DNA of 64,000 bases from Acidovorax sp. T1 (GTDB taxonomy: Bacteria > Pseudomonadota > Gammaproteobacteria > Burkholderiales > Burkholderiaceae_C): contig NZ_CP021648.1 in the NCBI RefSeq assembly GCF_002176815.1, positions 868,001 to 932,000 of the forward strand. The letters run 5' to 3'. The notes beneath the pieces are model-generated. The model saw only the letters and a program-made list of their open reading frames with translations, did no database searches and was not told where the DNA came from. A program made the translations under genes and the position numbers. This document shows positions 38,112-47,034 of this stretch, one piece after another (within the stretch, counting starts at the first letter, position 1; each line of letters opens with the position of its first letter).

Positions 38112-38711
38112 ATGAAACTGGTTCTCGCATCCAACAACCGCGGCAAACTTGCCGAACTGCAGTCCATGCTCGCGCCCCTGGGCATCGAGCTGGTGCGCCA
38201 GGCCGACCTGGGCGTGGGCGAGGCCGAAGAGCCGCACCGCACCTTCGTCGAAAACGCCCTGGCCAAGGCGCGTTTTGCCGCGCAGCACACGGGCCTGCCG
38301 GCGCTGGCCGACGACGCCGGCCTGTGCGTGGACGCTTTTGGCGGCCTGCCGGGCGTGGACACGGCCTACTACGCCACCCAGTTCGGCTACGAAAAAGGCG
38401 ATGACACCAACGTGCGCGCCTTGCTGGAGCAAATGCAGGGCCAGGACAACCGCCGTGCCGCCATGGTCAGCACCCTGGTCGCCGTGCGCAGCCCGCAAGA
38501 CCCCGAGCCCCTGATTGCCGTGGGCCGCGTGGTGGGCGAGATCACCCGCGCGCCGCGCGGCCGCAATGGCTTTGGCTTCGACCCCGTGATGTTCATCCCC
38601 GAATTCGGCCAGACCTTTGCCGAGTTGCCCCCCGACGTCAAGAACGCCCACAGCCACCGCGGCCGCGCGGCGCAGCAGATGCTGGCGCTGATGCGCGAAC
38701 GCTGGTTCTGA
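38112..38711 (+). CDS. rdgB: XTP/dITP diphosphatase (RdgB/HAM1)
   Basis: 199 residues. It hydrolyses dITP, XTP and ITP to monophosphates and so cleans the nucleotide pool. Motifs: KLVLASNNRGKLAELQSML with the phosphate-binding SNN-x-x-K, TFVENALAKARFAAQHTGLP, ALADDAGLCVDAFGGLPGVD with the metal Asp, and GRNGFGFDPVMFIPEFGQTF. The ATG at 38112 is preferred to a TTG six bases earlier. No clear Shine-Dalgarno sequence is present because the leader is the repeat copy C. Confidence 0.96.
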   Translation: MKLVLASNNRGKLAELQSMLAPLGIELVRQADLGVGEAEEPHRTFVENALAKARFAAQHTGLPALADDAGLCVDAFGGLPGVDTAYYATQFGYEKGDDTNVRALLEQMQGQDNRRAAMVSTLVAVRSPQDPEPLIAVGRVVGEITRAPRGRNGFGFDPVMFIPEFGQTFAELPPDVKNAHSHRGRAAQQMLALMRERWF

Positions 38712-38718
38712 ATTCGCC

Positions 38719-39969
38719 ATGGCAGTTTCCATCCCCATCATTCCTGCTGCCGAGGCCGCACCCGCACCGCAGCGCGACATCCAGCATTACATGCGCCCGG
38801 GGCTTTTGCAGCTCACCAGCCTGCCGCCGCTGGCGCTGTACGTGCACCTGCCCTGGTGCCTGAAAAAATGCCCGTATTGCGACTTCAACTCGCATGAATG
38901 GCGCGACGCTGGCGGCGCCGGTGGCTTGCCTGAAGCCCGCTACCTCGATGCCCTGGTGGCCGACCTGGAGGCGGCGCTGCCCCTGGTGTGGGGCCGCAGC
39001 GTGCACAGCATCTTCATCGGCGGCGGCACGCCCAGCCTGTTTTCGCCGCAGTCCATCGACCGGTTGATTGGCGACATCCGCGCGCGCCTGCCGCTGGCCG
39101 CCGATTGCGAGATCACGCTGGAGGCCAACCCCGGCACCTTTGAGAAAGACCGCTTCCGCGCCTTCCGCGCGGCCGGTGTTACGCGGCTGTCGGTGGGCGT
39201 GCAAAGTTTCAACGACCGGCACCTGCAGGCGCTGGGCCGGGTGCACGACCGCGCGCAGGCGCTGGCCGCTGTGCAGGAGGCGGCCAGCGCCTTCGACACC
39301 TTCAACCTGGACATCATGTACGCGCTGCCCGGCCAGACGCTGCCAGAGCTGGAGCAGGACATGGCCACGGCGCTGGCACTGGCGCCGCCCCACATTTCCA
39401 TCTACCACCTCACCATCGAGCCCAACACCTACTTCGCCAAGTTTCCGCCCGCCATCCCGCCGGACGACGATGCCTACGCCATGCTCGACCGCATCACCGA
39501 GATGACGGCGCAGGCGGGGCTGGCGCGCTATGAAATATCGGCCTACGCCCGGCCGGGCCATGCGTGTTTTCACAACACCAACTACTGGCAGTTTGGCGAC
39601 TACCTGGGGCTGGGCGCGGGCGCGCACAGCAAACTCAGTTTTGCCCACCGCGTGGTGCGCCAGACGCGGTTTCGCGACCCCCGCCTGTACATGGACAACG
39701 CGCTGGCGGGCCACGCCGTGGCGCAAGACGAGGATGTGCGCCGCGCCGACCTGCCGTTCGAATTCATGCTCAATGCGCTGCGCCTGCGCGAGGGTTTTGC
39801 GCTGCAGGATTTTGTCGAGCGCACGGGCCTGCCGCTGACCGCCATTGCCAAGGCGCTGGACGAGGCCGAGCGCAAGGGCCTGATCACCCGCGACATGGCC
39901 CATGTGCGCCCGACCGAGCGCGGGTTCGACTTTTTGAACGATCTGCAGGCGCTGTTTCTGGCCGACTGA
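38719..39969 (+). CDS. hemW: HemW-type radical SAM heme chaperone
   Basis: 416 residues. Radical SAM cluster C-x3-C-x2-C in HLPWCLKKCPYCDFNSH (about 50-62), then FIGGGTPSLFSPQSIDRLIG, ITLEANPGTFEKDRFRAFRA, GVTRLSVGVQSFNDRHLQAL and the C-terminal HemN_C domain with LNALRLREGFALQDFVERTG. Unlike true coproporphyrinogen dehydrogenase HemN, it lacks the N-terminal extension, so the heme-trafficking HemW is the better name. It follows rdgB by 7 bp, the common rdgB-hemW order. Confidence 0.93.
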   Translation: MAVSIPIIPAAEAAPAPQRDIQHYMRPGLLQLTSLPPLALYVHLPWCLKKCPYCDFNSHEWRDAGGAGGLPEARYLDALVADLEAALPLVWGRSVHSIFIGGGTPSLFSPQSIDRLIGDIRARLPLAADCEITLEANPGTFEKDRFRAFRAAGVTRLSVGVQSFNDRHLQALGRVHDRAQALAAVQEAASAFDTFNLDIMYALPGQTLPELEQDMATALALAPPHISIYHLTIEPNTYFAKFPPAIPPDDDAYAMLDRITEMTAQAGLARYEISAYARPGHACFHNTNYWQFGDYLGLGAGAHSKLSFAHRVVRQTRFRDPRLYMDNALAGHAVAQDEDVRRADLPFEFMLNALRLREGFALQDFVERTGLPLTAIAKALDEAERKGLITRDMAHVRPTERGFDFLNDLQALFLAD

Positions 39970-40012
39970 CAGCGCGGCGCCCACACGGGCGCAGCTGGTG
40001 CGATGAGTTTGC

Positions 40013-40071
40013 GTTAAATCGGGCTCTAGCGCTTATGGATAAAGCGCTATGTGCTATGTAAATATGAGCAA
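40013..40071 (+). repeat. Dispersed palindromic repeat, copy D
   Basis: TAGCGCTTATGGATAAAGCG followed by CTATGTGCTATG matches the family core in the same orientation as copy A. It lies in the 148-bp gap between the convergent hemW and the I78-type gene. Downstream, GCCCCAC (40081-40087) and GTGGGGC (40106-40112) can pair with extra bases, a possible terminator for the I78 gene. Confidence 0.75.
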
Positions 40072-40117
40072 ATAGGCAGCGCCCCACGCTGTTTTGCCGG
40101 CAGCGGTGGGGCTTCGT

Positions 40118-40468
40118 TCAGCCGCAGCGCACCGCCGTGATGCGCCCATTGCCATCCACCACCAGGTTCAGTCGTTCGGTGTTGAACTCCAGCGTCACCG
40201 CCTGGCGGGGGTGCAGCAGGCGTGCCATGGCCGCGCCCGATGCCACCCGGGCTTGCTCGATCACCGACGGGGTGCCCTGTTTGCCGATCACCCCCTGGGC
40301 GGGCGCCGCATTGCACACGCCGCCGCGTGGCCCCGGGCCCACCGAGGGCGGCGCCGCACCGCCCGCACCGCCTGTTCCCCCCGGCAAGCCGGCGCAGCCG
40401 GCCAGCAAGGCAGCGCACAGGCAGGTGGTCAGGTTGGCGGTGAGGGTATGCGGTCGGGTCATCTGCAT
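40118..40468 (-). CDS. I78-family peptidase inhibitor lipoprotein
   Basis: 116 residues from an ATG behind AGGAGA. A lipobox LLAGCAG predicts a lipid-anchored protein after a Sec signal. A Gly/Pro-rich linker (GLPGGTGGAGGAAPPSVGPG) leads to the I78 domain: a Cys in GGVCNAAPAQ, VIEQARVASGAAMARLLHPR, QAVTLEFNTERLNLVVDGNG and the terminal ITAVRCG, the last Cys probably forming a disulfide with the first. I78 members inhibit serine peptidases such as elastase and subtilisin. The target in this organism is unknown. The 216 bp upstream to arsA hold no recognisable gene. Confidence 0.85.
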   Translation of the reverse strand: MQMTRPHTLTANLTTCLCAALLAGCAGLPGGTGGAGGAAPPSVGPGPRGGVCNAAPAQGVIGKQGTPSVIEQARVASGAAMARLLHPRQAVTLEFNTERLNLVVDGNGRITAVRCG

Positions 40469-40684
40469 GGTTTTCTCCTGGGGGATCGGTGGCGGGGGTT
40501 GCCGGTTGTAGGACACCTTATCGTGCGCCAGCCCTCCTGGCTGTCACGACAGGTAACCGTATCGCTTGGTGATCCGGCCATTTGGCGCATCAACCTTCAC
40601 TGGGCTGGATCTGTCGTGCGCGCCTGTGCCAGCAGTGCGGCTCGGCGGGCCGTCGTCAGAGGGCTGCAATGGCCAACCGTGCAG

Positions 40685-42445
40685 TCATTCCAGCAGCTTG
40701 CCGAGTGCGTCGGGGCCAATGGGTGGCTGCGCCGTCCACGGCACCACCAGCACAGCGTGGCGGGTGTGCGCGGCCACCCGCTGCATCTGCTGCAGCTCGC
40801 TGTGCAGGCGGGTTTGCAGCAGGGGGTCGGCCGTGCCGGTGGCCAGCAGCGATTTGTTGACGACCCAGGCGAAGGGTTCGATCTGGGCCCGGCGCAAGTC
40901 GTCCTGTAGCGCGGCGGCCTGCGAAACCGGGGTGGCTTCCGGCAGTGTGACCAGAATGATTTTGGTGTAGTCCGCATCTTGCAACCGCATCAGCGGCGTC
41001 ACGATGCGCCCCGCCGCCTTGCCCTCGAATTCCCGCACCATCTGGCGGTGGTAGGCGCCAGTGGCATCCATCAGCAACAACGAATGCCCGGTGGGCGCGG
41101 TGTCCAGCACCACAAACGAACTTCGGGCTTGCGCCACCACATGCGAGAAGGCGTGAAAGACGGCCACTTCTTCGGTGCAGGGCGAGCGCAGGTCTTCAAT
41201 GAGCAGGGCTTTCTCGTCCTCGGTCAGCGTGGCCGCGCGGGAGGCCACGATCTTGTCCACATATTTTTGCGTTTCGGCCTGGGGGTCGATGCGGTCCACG
41301 CTGAGCCCTGGCACCTCGGCGTTGAGTGTGACGGTCAGGTGCGCAGCCGGGTCGGTCGTCGTCAGGTGCACCGATTTGCCGTGGCGGACCAGACCCAGCG
41401 CAATGGCGGCGGCCATGGTGGTCTTGCCGACCCCGCCTTTGCCCATGACCATGATCAGGCCGCGTTCGCCCTGGGCCAGCTCGGCCACCAGCTCGGACAG
41501 CTTGTGGTGCTCCATGGCGGGCGCTGCGGGGGTGGCTGCGCCCGTGGTGCATGGGGGCTCGGCGGCCAGCAGCCCGCGCAGTGCGGGCAAACCCACCGAG
41601 TCCACCGCCCGCAGCGGAATGTGGTCGGCCACCAGCGGCCGCAGCGCGGCTGGCAGTTCGTCGAGCGCCTTGCGCCCCAGTGCTTCGATGGCCGCGGCGA
41701 TCGGGTCGTCCGCATGGGTGCGATGGAACACGGCATTCACCACCAAGCGCTGGTGGGTCAGGCCCAGCGCGCGCAGTTCATCCGAGGTGCGGGCCGCCTC
41801 ATCGAGCGCGCCTTTGTCGGGCCGGGCCACTAGCACCACGGTGGTTTGCGTGGCGTCATTGAGTGCCGCCAGGGCTGCGTTGAAAAGCTGTTCCTGCATC
41901 TTCAGGCCTGAGTGCGGCCCCAGGCAGGACGCACCGCGGTTGTTCCCTTCCAGGAAGCCGCTCCAGGCCTTGGGCAGGCTCAGCAGCCGGAGCGTATGGC
42001 CGGTGGGGGCCGTGTCGAAAACGACATGGTCATAGGCGGCACCGCCCTGCGACAGCAGGTTGGAGAATTCGTCAAAGGTGGCGATTTCGGTGGTGCAGGC
42101 GCCCGACAGTTGCTCGCGCACCGTGGCAATGTCCTGGTCGCTGGCCTGTGGCCCCATCTGCTGAACCACGCGTGCGCGGTAATCCGCTGCAGCGGCATCG
42201 GGGTCGATGTTGAGCACCTGCAGGCGCGGCACGCCGGGCACCGCCACGGGCTGGTTGCGCAGTTCGATGCCCAGCATTTCATCGAGGTTGGAGGCGGCGT
42301 CCGTGCTGACCAGCAGCACCTTTTTGCCCGCGTCTGCCAGCGCGATCGACACCGCAGTGGAAACCGAGGTCTTGCCCACGCCACCCTTGCCCGTGAAGAA
42401 CAGGTATTTGGTGGGCTGTTCGAGAAGGTGGATGGGTGCGGGCAT
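40685..42445 (-). CDS. arsA: Arsenite-stimulated ATPase ArsA
   Basis: 586 residues with two homologous halves. A1 has P-loop FFTGKGGVGKTSVSTAV (about 17-30) and the SGACTTEIATFDEF region with the metalloid Cys; A2 has IMVMGKGGVGKTTMAAAIAL (about 330-345) and SPCTEEVAVFHAF with the second Cys. Each half has the DTAPTGH signal sequence. It binds As(III) or Sb(III) through Cys residues and energises the efflux permease. No arsD metallochaperone gene is present, and the exporter in this cluster is Acr3 rather than ArsB. It is divergent from arsR and probably shares its control region. Confidence 0.95.
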   Translation of the reverse strand: MPAPIHLLEQPTKYLFFTGKGGVGKTSVSTAVSIALADAGKKVLLVSTDAASNLDEMLGIELRNQPVAVPGVPRLQVLNIDPDAAAADYRARVVQQMGPQASDQDIATVREQLSGACTTEIATFDEFSNLLSQGGAAYDHVVFDTAPTGHTLRLLSLPKAWSGFLEGNNRGASCLGPHSGLKMQEQLFNAALAALNDATQTTVVLVARPDKGALDEAARTSDELRALGLTHQRLVVNAVFHRTHADDPIAAAIEALGRKALDELPAALRPLVADHIPLRAVDSVGLPALRGLLAAEPPCTTGAATPAAPAMEHHKLSELVAELAQGERGLIMVMGKGGVGKTTMAAAIALGLVRHGKSVHLTTTDPAAHLTVTLNAEVPGLSVDRIDPQAETQKYVDKIVASRAATLTEDEKALLIEDLRSPCTEEVAVFHAFSHVVAQARSSFVVLDTAPTGHSLLLMDATGAYHRQMVREFEGKAAGRIVTPLMRLQDADYTKIILVTLPEATPVSQAAALQDDLRRAQIEPFAWVVNKSLLATGTADPLLQTRLHSELQQMQRVAAHTRHAVLVVPWTAQPPIGPDALGKLLE

Positions 42446-42501
42446 GTGATTCCTGGGTGGGCCGGGGCGCGCGCTACTGGCTATGCACCGATGGATTGCA
42501 C

Positions 42502-42531
42502 TTTACAATATTTCAATAATCGTTGTATAGT
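42502..42531 (+). promoter_or_regulatory. arsR promoter with candidate ArsR operator
   Basis: -35 TTTACA (42502-42507) and -10 TATAGT (42526-42531) are 18 bp apart. The spacer holds CAATATTTCAAT, a word repeated upstream of the GAPDH gene. The arsR ATG comes only 7 bp after the -10 box, so the mRNA is probably leaderless. Repression by ArsR at this site would block the polymerase directly. Confidence 0.65.
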
Positions 42532-42537
42532 TGTTGC

Positions 42538-42861
42538 ATGAATGAAACCGACGCTGTCCGTTCGCTCGCCGCCCTGGCCCAGGAAATGCGCCTGCGGGTG
42601 TTTCGTGCGCTGGTGGTTGCGGGCAACCAGGGGCTGACGCCCAGCGCGCTGGCGGAACAACTGGATGTGGCGCCCAACACCCTGTCGTTTCATCTCAAAG
42701 AGCTGACCCATGCGAACCTGGTCAGCCAGGAGCGCCAGGGCCGCAACCTGATTTACCGCGCCTCCATCACCACCATGAACGACTTGCTGGGCTTTTTGAC
42801 CGAAAACTGTTGCCAGGGTGCTGAGTGCCTGGCGCCCCAGGCAACGTCCTGTGGTTGCTGA
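42538..42861 (+). CDS. arsR: ArsR-family arsenic-responsive repressor
   Basis: 107 residues. A winged helix with LAALAQEMRLRVFRALVVAG, the recognition helix LAEQLDVAPNTLSFHLKELT and wing GRNLIYRASIT. The C-terminus has NCCQGAECLAPQATSCGC, with several Cys that can bind As(III); the N-terminal CVCDLC type site is absent, so this is a C-terminal-sensor ArsR. The start MNETDAVRSLAALAQ is chosen because the only upstream alternative is inside the promoter. It should control arsA and the gapdh-arsJ-arsC-acr3 genes. Confidence 0.93.
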   Translation: MNETDAVRSLAALAQEMRLRVFRALVVAGNQGLTPSALAEQLDVAPNTLSFHLKELTHANLVSQERQGRNLIYRASITTMNDLLGFLTENCCQGAECLAPQATSCGC

Positions 42862-42929
42862 CGCAGGAGTGGCATGCGCTTGTGCGTGGGCACATCAGCC
42901 ATGTGTCATCCATTCGCCATTAAATAATG

Positions 42930-42941
42930 CAATATTTCAAT
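42930..42941 (+). promoter_or_regulatory. Second candidate ArsR operator, upstream of the GAPDH gene
   Basis: CAATATTTCAAT is identical to the word in the arsR promoter spacer. It lies 30 bp before the GAPDH start, next to TATAGA (about 42945), which may be the -10 box. Two copies at two promoters of one cluster support an operator role. Confidence 0.55.
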
Positions 42942-42971
42942 GAATATAGAATTGAATAAGAGAGCCGTATC

Positions 42972-44015
42972 ATGAAAGTGGGCATCAACGGAATGGGGCG
43001 CATTGGCCGCCTGGCGCTGCGCGCCGCCATGGGCGCTGCCGAGCGCCCGCAAGACGACCCCCGCGCCGGCAACCGCCTGGAGGTGGTGCACCTCAACGAA
43101 ATCAAGGGTGGCGCCGCGGCCACCGCCCACCTGCTGGCTTTTGACACCGTGCAAGGCAAGTGGCGCGAGCGCATCCAGGCGGAGGGCGACCACGCCATCA
43201 CCATCGGCAGCCAGCGGCTCTCGTTCAGCGCGCACCCCACGGCGGCAGACATTCCGTGGGGCGACTTGGGGGTGGACGTGGTGCTGGAATGCACAGGCAA
43301 GTTTTTGACGCCCGAGACCATCCAGGGCCACCTGGACCGCGGCGCCAAGCGCGTCATTGTGGCCGCGCCGGTGAAGGTGGGCGACGTGCTCAACATCGTG
43401 GTCGGCGTGAACCACACGCTGTACGACCCGGCCAAAAACCGCATCGTCACGGCAGCGTCGTGCACCACCAATTGCCTGGCGCCGGTGGTGAAGGTGGTGC
43501 ATGAGCACATCGGCATCCGCCACGGGCAGATCACCACCATCCACAACCCGACCAACACCAACCTGGTGGTGGACGCGCCGCACAAAGACCTGCGCCGCGC
43601 CCGCAGCGCCATGGAGAGCCTGGCGCCCACATCCACCGGCAGCGCCACCGCCATTGCGCTGATTTACCCCGAACTCAAGGGCAAGCTCAATGGCCATGCC
43701 GTGCGCGCCCCGGTGCTCAACGCCTCGCTGACAGATTGCGTGTTTGAACTGCAGCGCCCCACCACGGCCGAGGAAGTGAACGCGCTGTTCGAGCAGGCCG
43801 CTAGCTCGTACCTGTCGGGTATTCTGGGCTACGAAACGCTGCCGCTGGTGAGCGCCGACTACGCCCGCGACACGCGCAGCTCCATCGTCGATGCGCTCTC
43901 GACCATGGTGACCGACGGCACGCTGCTCAAGGTGTACGCCTGGTACGACAACGAAATGGGCTATGCCTGCCGCATGGTCGATCTGGCCTGCCACATGCAG
44001 GAAGTGGGCATCTGA
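42972..44015 (+). CDS. Glyceraldehyde-3-phosphate dehydrogenase of the ars cluster
   Basis: 347 residues. NAD-binding [16 protein letters not shown] at the start and the catalytic Cys in [17 protein letters not shown] (about 158), with the helper His in the following conserved region and [16 protein letters not shown] at the C-terminus. Next to arsJ this enzyme is known to use arsenate in place of phosphate and form 1-arseno-3-phosphoglycerate, the ArsJ substrate. It is 30 residues longer than some housekeeping GAPDH because of an insertion near residues 22-32 ([12 protein letters not shown]). It ends 1 bp before arsJ starts. Confidence 0.92.
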   Translation: MKVGINGMGRIGRLALRAAMGAAERPQDDPRAGNRLEVVHLNEIKGGAAATAHLLAFDTVQGKWRERIQAEGDHAITIGSQRLSFSAHPTAADIPWGDLGVDVVLECTGKFLTPETIQGHLDRGAKRVIVAAPVKVGDVLNIVVGVNHTLYDPAKNRIVTAASCTTNCLAPVVKVVHEHIGIRHGQITTIHNPTNTNLVVDAPHKDLRRARSAMESLAPTSTGSATAIALIYPELKGKLNGHAVRAPVLNASLTDCVFELQRPTTAEEVNALFEQAASSYLSGILGYETLPLVSADYARDTRSSIVDALSTMVTDGTLLKVYAWYDNEMGYACRMVDLACHMQEVGI

Positions 44016-44016
44016 C

Positions 44017-45261
44017 ATGCAAAGCCACGCCACGCGCAACTACGCCATCGTCACCGCGGCGTATTGGGGCTTCACCCTCACCGATGGCGCGCTGCGCATG
44101 CTGGTGCTGCTGCATTTTTATCGCCTGGGGTACTCGCCGTTCACGCTGGCGTTTCTGTTTTTGCTTTATGAAGCAGCCGGCGTGCTGGCCAACCTGATTG
44201 GCGGCTGGCTGGCCACGCGCTACGGCATCACGCGCATGCTGACGGTGGGGCTGGTGACGCAAATCATCGGCTTTACCCTGCTGTCGCAGCTCAACCCCGA
44301 TTGGTCGGTGGCCCTGTCGGTGGCCTGGGTGGTGCTGGCGCAGGGCATCTGCGGTGTGGCCAAGGATTTGACCAAGACCGCCAGCAAATCGGCCATCAAG
44401 GTCACTTCGGCACAAGCCAAAGAGCAGGGCGCGGGCCAGCTTTTCCAATGGGTGGCCTGGTTCACCGGCAGCAAGAACGCCATGAAGGGCGTGGGCTTCT
44501 TTTTGGGCGGGCTGCTGCTGCAGGCGCTGGGCTTTCAGCTCGCGCTGTGGGCCATGGCGGCGCTGCTGGCGCTGGTGCTGGTGGGGGTGGTCACTTCGCT
44601 GCCCCGGATGATGGGCAAGAGCAAGGCCTCCCAATCGGCCAAGGAACTGTTTGCCAAGAACGCCGGCATCAACGCCCTGGCCGCCGCCCGCGTGGTGCTG
44701 TTTGGCGCGCGCGATGTCTGGTTTGTGGTGGGCGTGCCGGTGTTTTTGTATTCGCAGGGCTGGACGTTCACCATGGTGGGCGGTTTTCTGGCCGCCTGGA
44801 CTATCGGCTATGGCCTGGTGCAGGCCATGGCGCCGCAGCTGGTGAAACGCAGCACCGACGGCCTGAGCACCGAGGTGCCTGCCGCGCGGCGGTGGTCGGC
44901 CCTGCTGGCGGTGGTTCCCGTTGCCATCGCCGTGGCAGTGGCCCTGCAGGTGCCGCACCTGCAATGGGTGGTGGTGGGCGGCCTGGGGCTGTTTGGCTTT
45001 GCGTTTGCCGTCAATTCGTCCGTTCACTCGTACTTGATCCTCGCCTACGCCGGCTCGGAAAAAGCCGCCGAAGACGTGGGCTTTTATTACGCCGCCAACG
45101 CCCTGGGGCGCTTTGGCGGCACGCTGCTGTCGGGCCTGCTGTACCAGTGGGGCGGGTTGCTGTATGCGCTCATCGGCTCTGCCGTGATGCTGGTGGTCTG
45201 CTGGCTGGTCACGCTCACATTGCCGGTGACAAAGGACAAAAAAACAGCCGCAGCGGCTTGA
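44017..45261 (+). CDS. arsJ: Organoarsenical efflux MFS transporter ArsJ
   Basis: 414 residues, 11-12 hydrophobic helices. The start MQSHATRNYAIVTAAYWGFT followed by LTDGALRMLVLLHFYRLGYS is diagnostic for ArsJ, as is FLFLLYEAAGVLANLIGGWL. It exports 1-arseno-3-phosphoglycerate, which breaks down to arsenate and 3-phosphoglycerate outside. The chosen ATG is 1 bp after the GAPDH stop; an overlapping upstream frame is not conserved. A 150-bp gap without recognisable gene separates it from arsC. Confidence 0.95.
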   Translation: MQSHATRNYAIVTAAYWGFTLTDGALRMLVLLHFYRLGYSPFTLAFLFLLYEAAGVLANLIGGWLATRYGITRMLTVGLVTQIIGFTLLSQLNPDWSVALSVAWVVLAQGICGVAKDLTKTASKSAIKVTSAQAKEQGAGQLFQWVAWFTGSKNAMKGVGFFLGGLLLQALGFQLALWAMAALLALVLVGVVTSLPRMMGKSKASQSAKELFAKNAGINALAAARVVLFGARDVWFVVGVPVFLYSQGWTFTMVGGFLAAWTIGYGLVQAMAPQLVKRSTDGLSTEVPAARRWSALLAVVPVAIAVAVALQVPHLQWVVVGGLGLFGFAFAVNSSVHSYLILAYAGSEKAAEDVGFYYAANALGRFGGTLLSGLLYQWGGLLYALIGSAVMLVVCWLVTLTLPVTKDKKTAAAA

Positions 45262-45411
45262 GGGCTGCGCATGGGCACCACGTAACGCGCAAGTAACCAT
45301 GGCGCTCCACACTCTGCAAAACCCCACTGCTGCGCCGCCGGGCTGGCGCAGCGCCGCAAATTATTCACTCTCCCATTCCCTCAACCCTTGGTGCCGAAAG
45401 CAGGTATTCAC

Positions 45412-45912
45412 ATGTCCCATCGCATCTACAACGTGCTCTTCATCTGCACGCACAACTCCGCGCGCAGCATTCTGGCCGAAGCCATCCTGAACCAGAACGG
45501 CGCTGGCAGATTCCGTGCCTTCAGCGCCGGCAGCCACCCCGCGGGCGTGGTCAACCCGCGTGCGCTCGATCTGCTGGAGCGGAATCGTTTTTCGACGCAG
45601 GGCTTGCGCAGCAAGAACTGGGATGAGTTCGCGGCGCCCGACGCACCGGTGATGGACTACGTGCTCACGGTATGCGATCAGGCGGCGGGCGAGGTGTGCC
45701 CCGTCTGGCCGGGCCAGCCGATGTCGGCGCACTGGGGTGTGCCTGACCCGGCAGCGGTCGAGGGCGATGAAGAAGCCGTGAACAACGCGTTCAAAGATGC
45801 TTTCATCGTGCTGAACCGCCGCATTGCGCTCTTTCTGAGCCTGCCGCTGGAAAAGCTCGACAAACTGGCGCTGCACAAAGAACTGGTCCAGATTGGACAA
45901 ACCAACGACTGA
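45412..45912 (+). CDS. arsC: Arsenate reductase, low-molecular-weight phosphatase fold
   Basis: 166 residues from MSHRIYNVLFICTHNSARS. The P-loop C-T-H-N-S-A-R-S (about residues 12-19) is the anion-binding site of the LMW phosphatase-like ArsC family, followed by LTVCDQAAGEVCPVWPGQPM with further Cys residues and SAHWGVPDPA. It reduces As(V) to As(III), likely with thioredoxin or glutathione/glutaredoxin. It is followed by a hairpin and acr3, which exports the product. Confidence 0.93.
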   Translation: MSHRIYNVLFICTHNSARSILAEAILNQNGAGRFRAFSAGSHPAGVVNPRALDLLERNRFSTQGLRSKNWDEFAAPDAPVMDYVLTVCDQAAGEVCPVWPGQPMSAHWGVPDPAAVEGDEEAVNNAFKDAFIVLNRRIALFLSLPLEKLDKLALHKELVQIGQTND

Positions 45913-45929
45913 AAAATCCACATGCAGAC

Positions 45930-45962
45930 GGGCCTGGACATGCGATGGTCCAGGCCCTTTTC
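45930..45962 (+). terminator. Terminator or attenuator between arsC and acr3
   Basis: GGGCCTGGAC and GTCCAGGCCC form a perfect 10-bp stem with an 8-base loop, followed by TTTTC. It lies 21 bp before the acr3 start, so it could reduce acr3 transcription relative to the upstream genes. Confidence 0.8.
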
Positions 45963-45982
45963 ATTGAGCGAGGGGAACCACC

Positions 45983-47008
45983 ATGGGGCTGTTTGAGCGG
46001 TATTTGACGATCTGGGTTGCGCTGGGCATTGCTGCCGGTGTGGGGCTGGGGCTGGTTTTTCCGGGGCTTTTTCAGGCCGTTGCCGGCCTGGAGATTGCGC
46101 AGGTCAATCTCGTGGTGGCGGTGTTCATCTGGGTGATGATTTATCCGATGATGATCCAGATCGACTGGGCCGCCATCAAGGACGTGGGCAAGAAGCCGCA
46201 AGGGCTGCTGCTGACGCTGACCGTCAATTGGCTGATCAAGCCGTTCACCATGGCTGCGCTGGGTGTGCTGTTCTTCCAATACCTCTTCGCCCCCTGGGTG
46301 GACCCGCAATCGGCCAGCGAGTACATCGCCGGCATGATTTTGCTGGGCGTTGCGCCTTGCACCGCCATGGTGTTTGTGTGGAGCCAGCTCGTCAAAGGCG
46401 ACGCGAACTACACGCTGGTCCAGGTTTCGGTGAACGATCTGGTGATGGTGGTGGCCTTTGCTCCCATCGCCGCTTTCTTGCTGGGCGTGACCAACGTCAC
46501 CGTGCCCTGGGAGACCCTGGTGTTGTCCACCGTGCTGTATGTGGTGCTGCCCCTGGCCGCTGGCATGGCGACCCGCCACCAGTTGGCCCGGCGCTCGCCG
46601 CAGGCGGTCGGCGCGTTCGTGGCACGGCTCAAGCCCTGGTCCATCGTGGGCCTCATTGCCACGGTGGTGCTGTTGTTCGGCTTTCAGGCAGGCACCATCG
46701 TCGAGCAACCCGCGGTGATCGGCCTGATTGCCATTCCGCTGGTGTTGCAGACCTATGGCATCTTTTTCATCAGCTGGTGGGGCGCCAAGCTGCTCAAGCT
46801 GCCCCACGATGTGGCGGGCCCCGCCTGCCTTATCGGCACATCCAACTTCTTTGAGCTGGCGGTGGCGGTGGCGATTTCGCTTTTTGGGTTGAACTCTGGC
46901 GCCGCCCTGGCCACGGTGGTCGGCGTGCTGGTCGAGGTGCCCGTGATGCTTTCACTCGTGGCGATGGTCAATGCATGGCGGCCGCATGTGCACGCCCCGC
47001 GTGCATGA
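45983..47008 (+). CDS. acr3: Arsenite efflux permease Acr3
   Basis: 341 residues, ten hydrophobic segments. The Acr3 signature is clear: [40 protein letters not shown] with the essential Cys, and [20 protein letters not shown]. It exports As(III) from the cytoplasm as a secondary carrier and may interact with ArsA. It is the last gene of the rightward ars transcript and is convergent with the phnD-like gene. Confidence 0.96.
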   Translation: MGLFERYLTIWVALGIAAGVGLGLVFPGLFQAVAGLEIAQVNLVVAVFIWVMIYPMMIQIDWAAIKDVGKKPQGLLLTLTVNWLIKPFTMAALGVLFFQYLFAPWVDPQSASEYIAGMILLGVAPCTAMVFVWSQLVKGDANYTLVQVSVNDLVMVVAFAPIAAFLLGVTNVTVPWETLVLSTVLYVVLPLAAGMATRHQLARRSPQAVGAFVARLKPWSIVGLIATVVLLFGFQAGTIVEQPAVIGLIAIPLVLQTYGIFFISWWGAKLLKLPHDVAGPACLIGTSNFFELAVAVAISLFGLNSGAALATVVGVLVEVPVMLSLVAMVNAWRPHVHAPRA

Positions 47009-47034
47009 GCTGGTGAGCAGTTGCCCGTGGGGTT

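Noticed and set aside
38638..39984. 448-codon leftward frame opposite hemW
   Set aside because: Antisense to an unambiguous radical SAM protein; no start signal or domain.
43927..45327. 466-codon leftward frame opposite arsJ
   Set aside because: His/Gln-rich antisense translation with no recognisable domain; arsJ is certain on the other strand.
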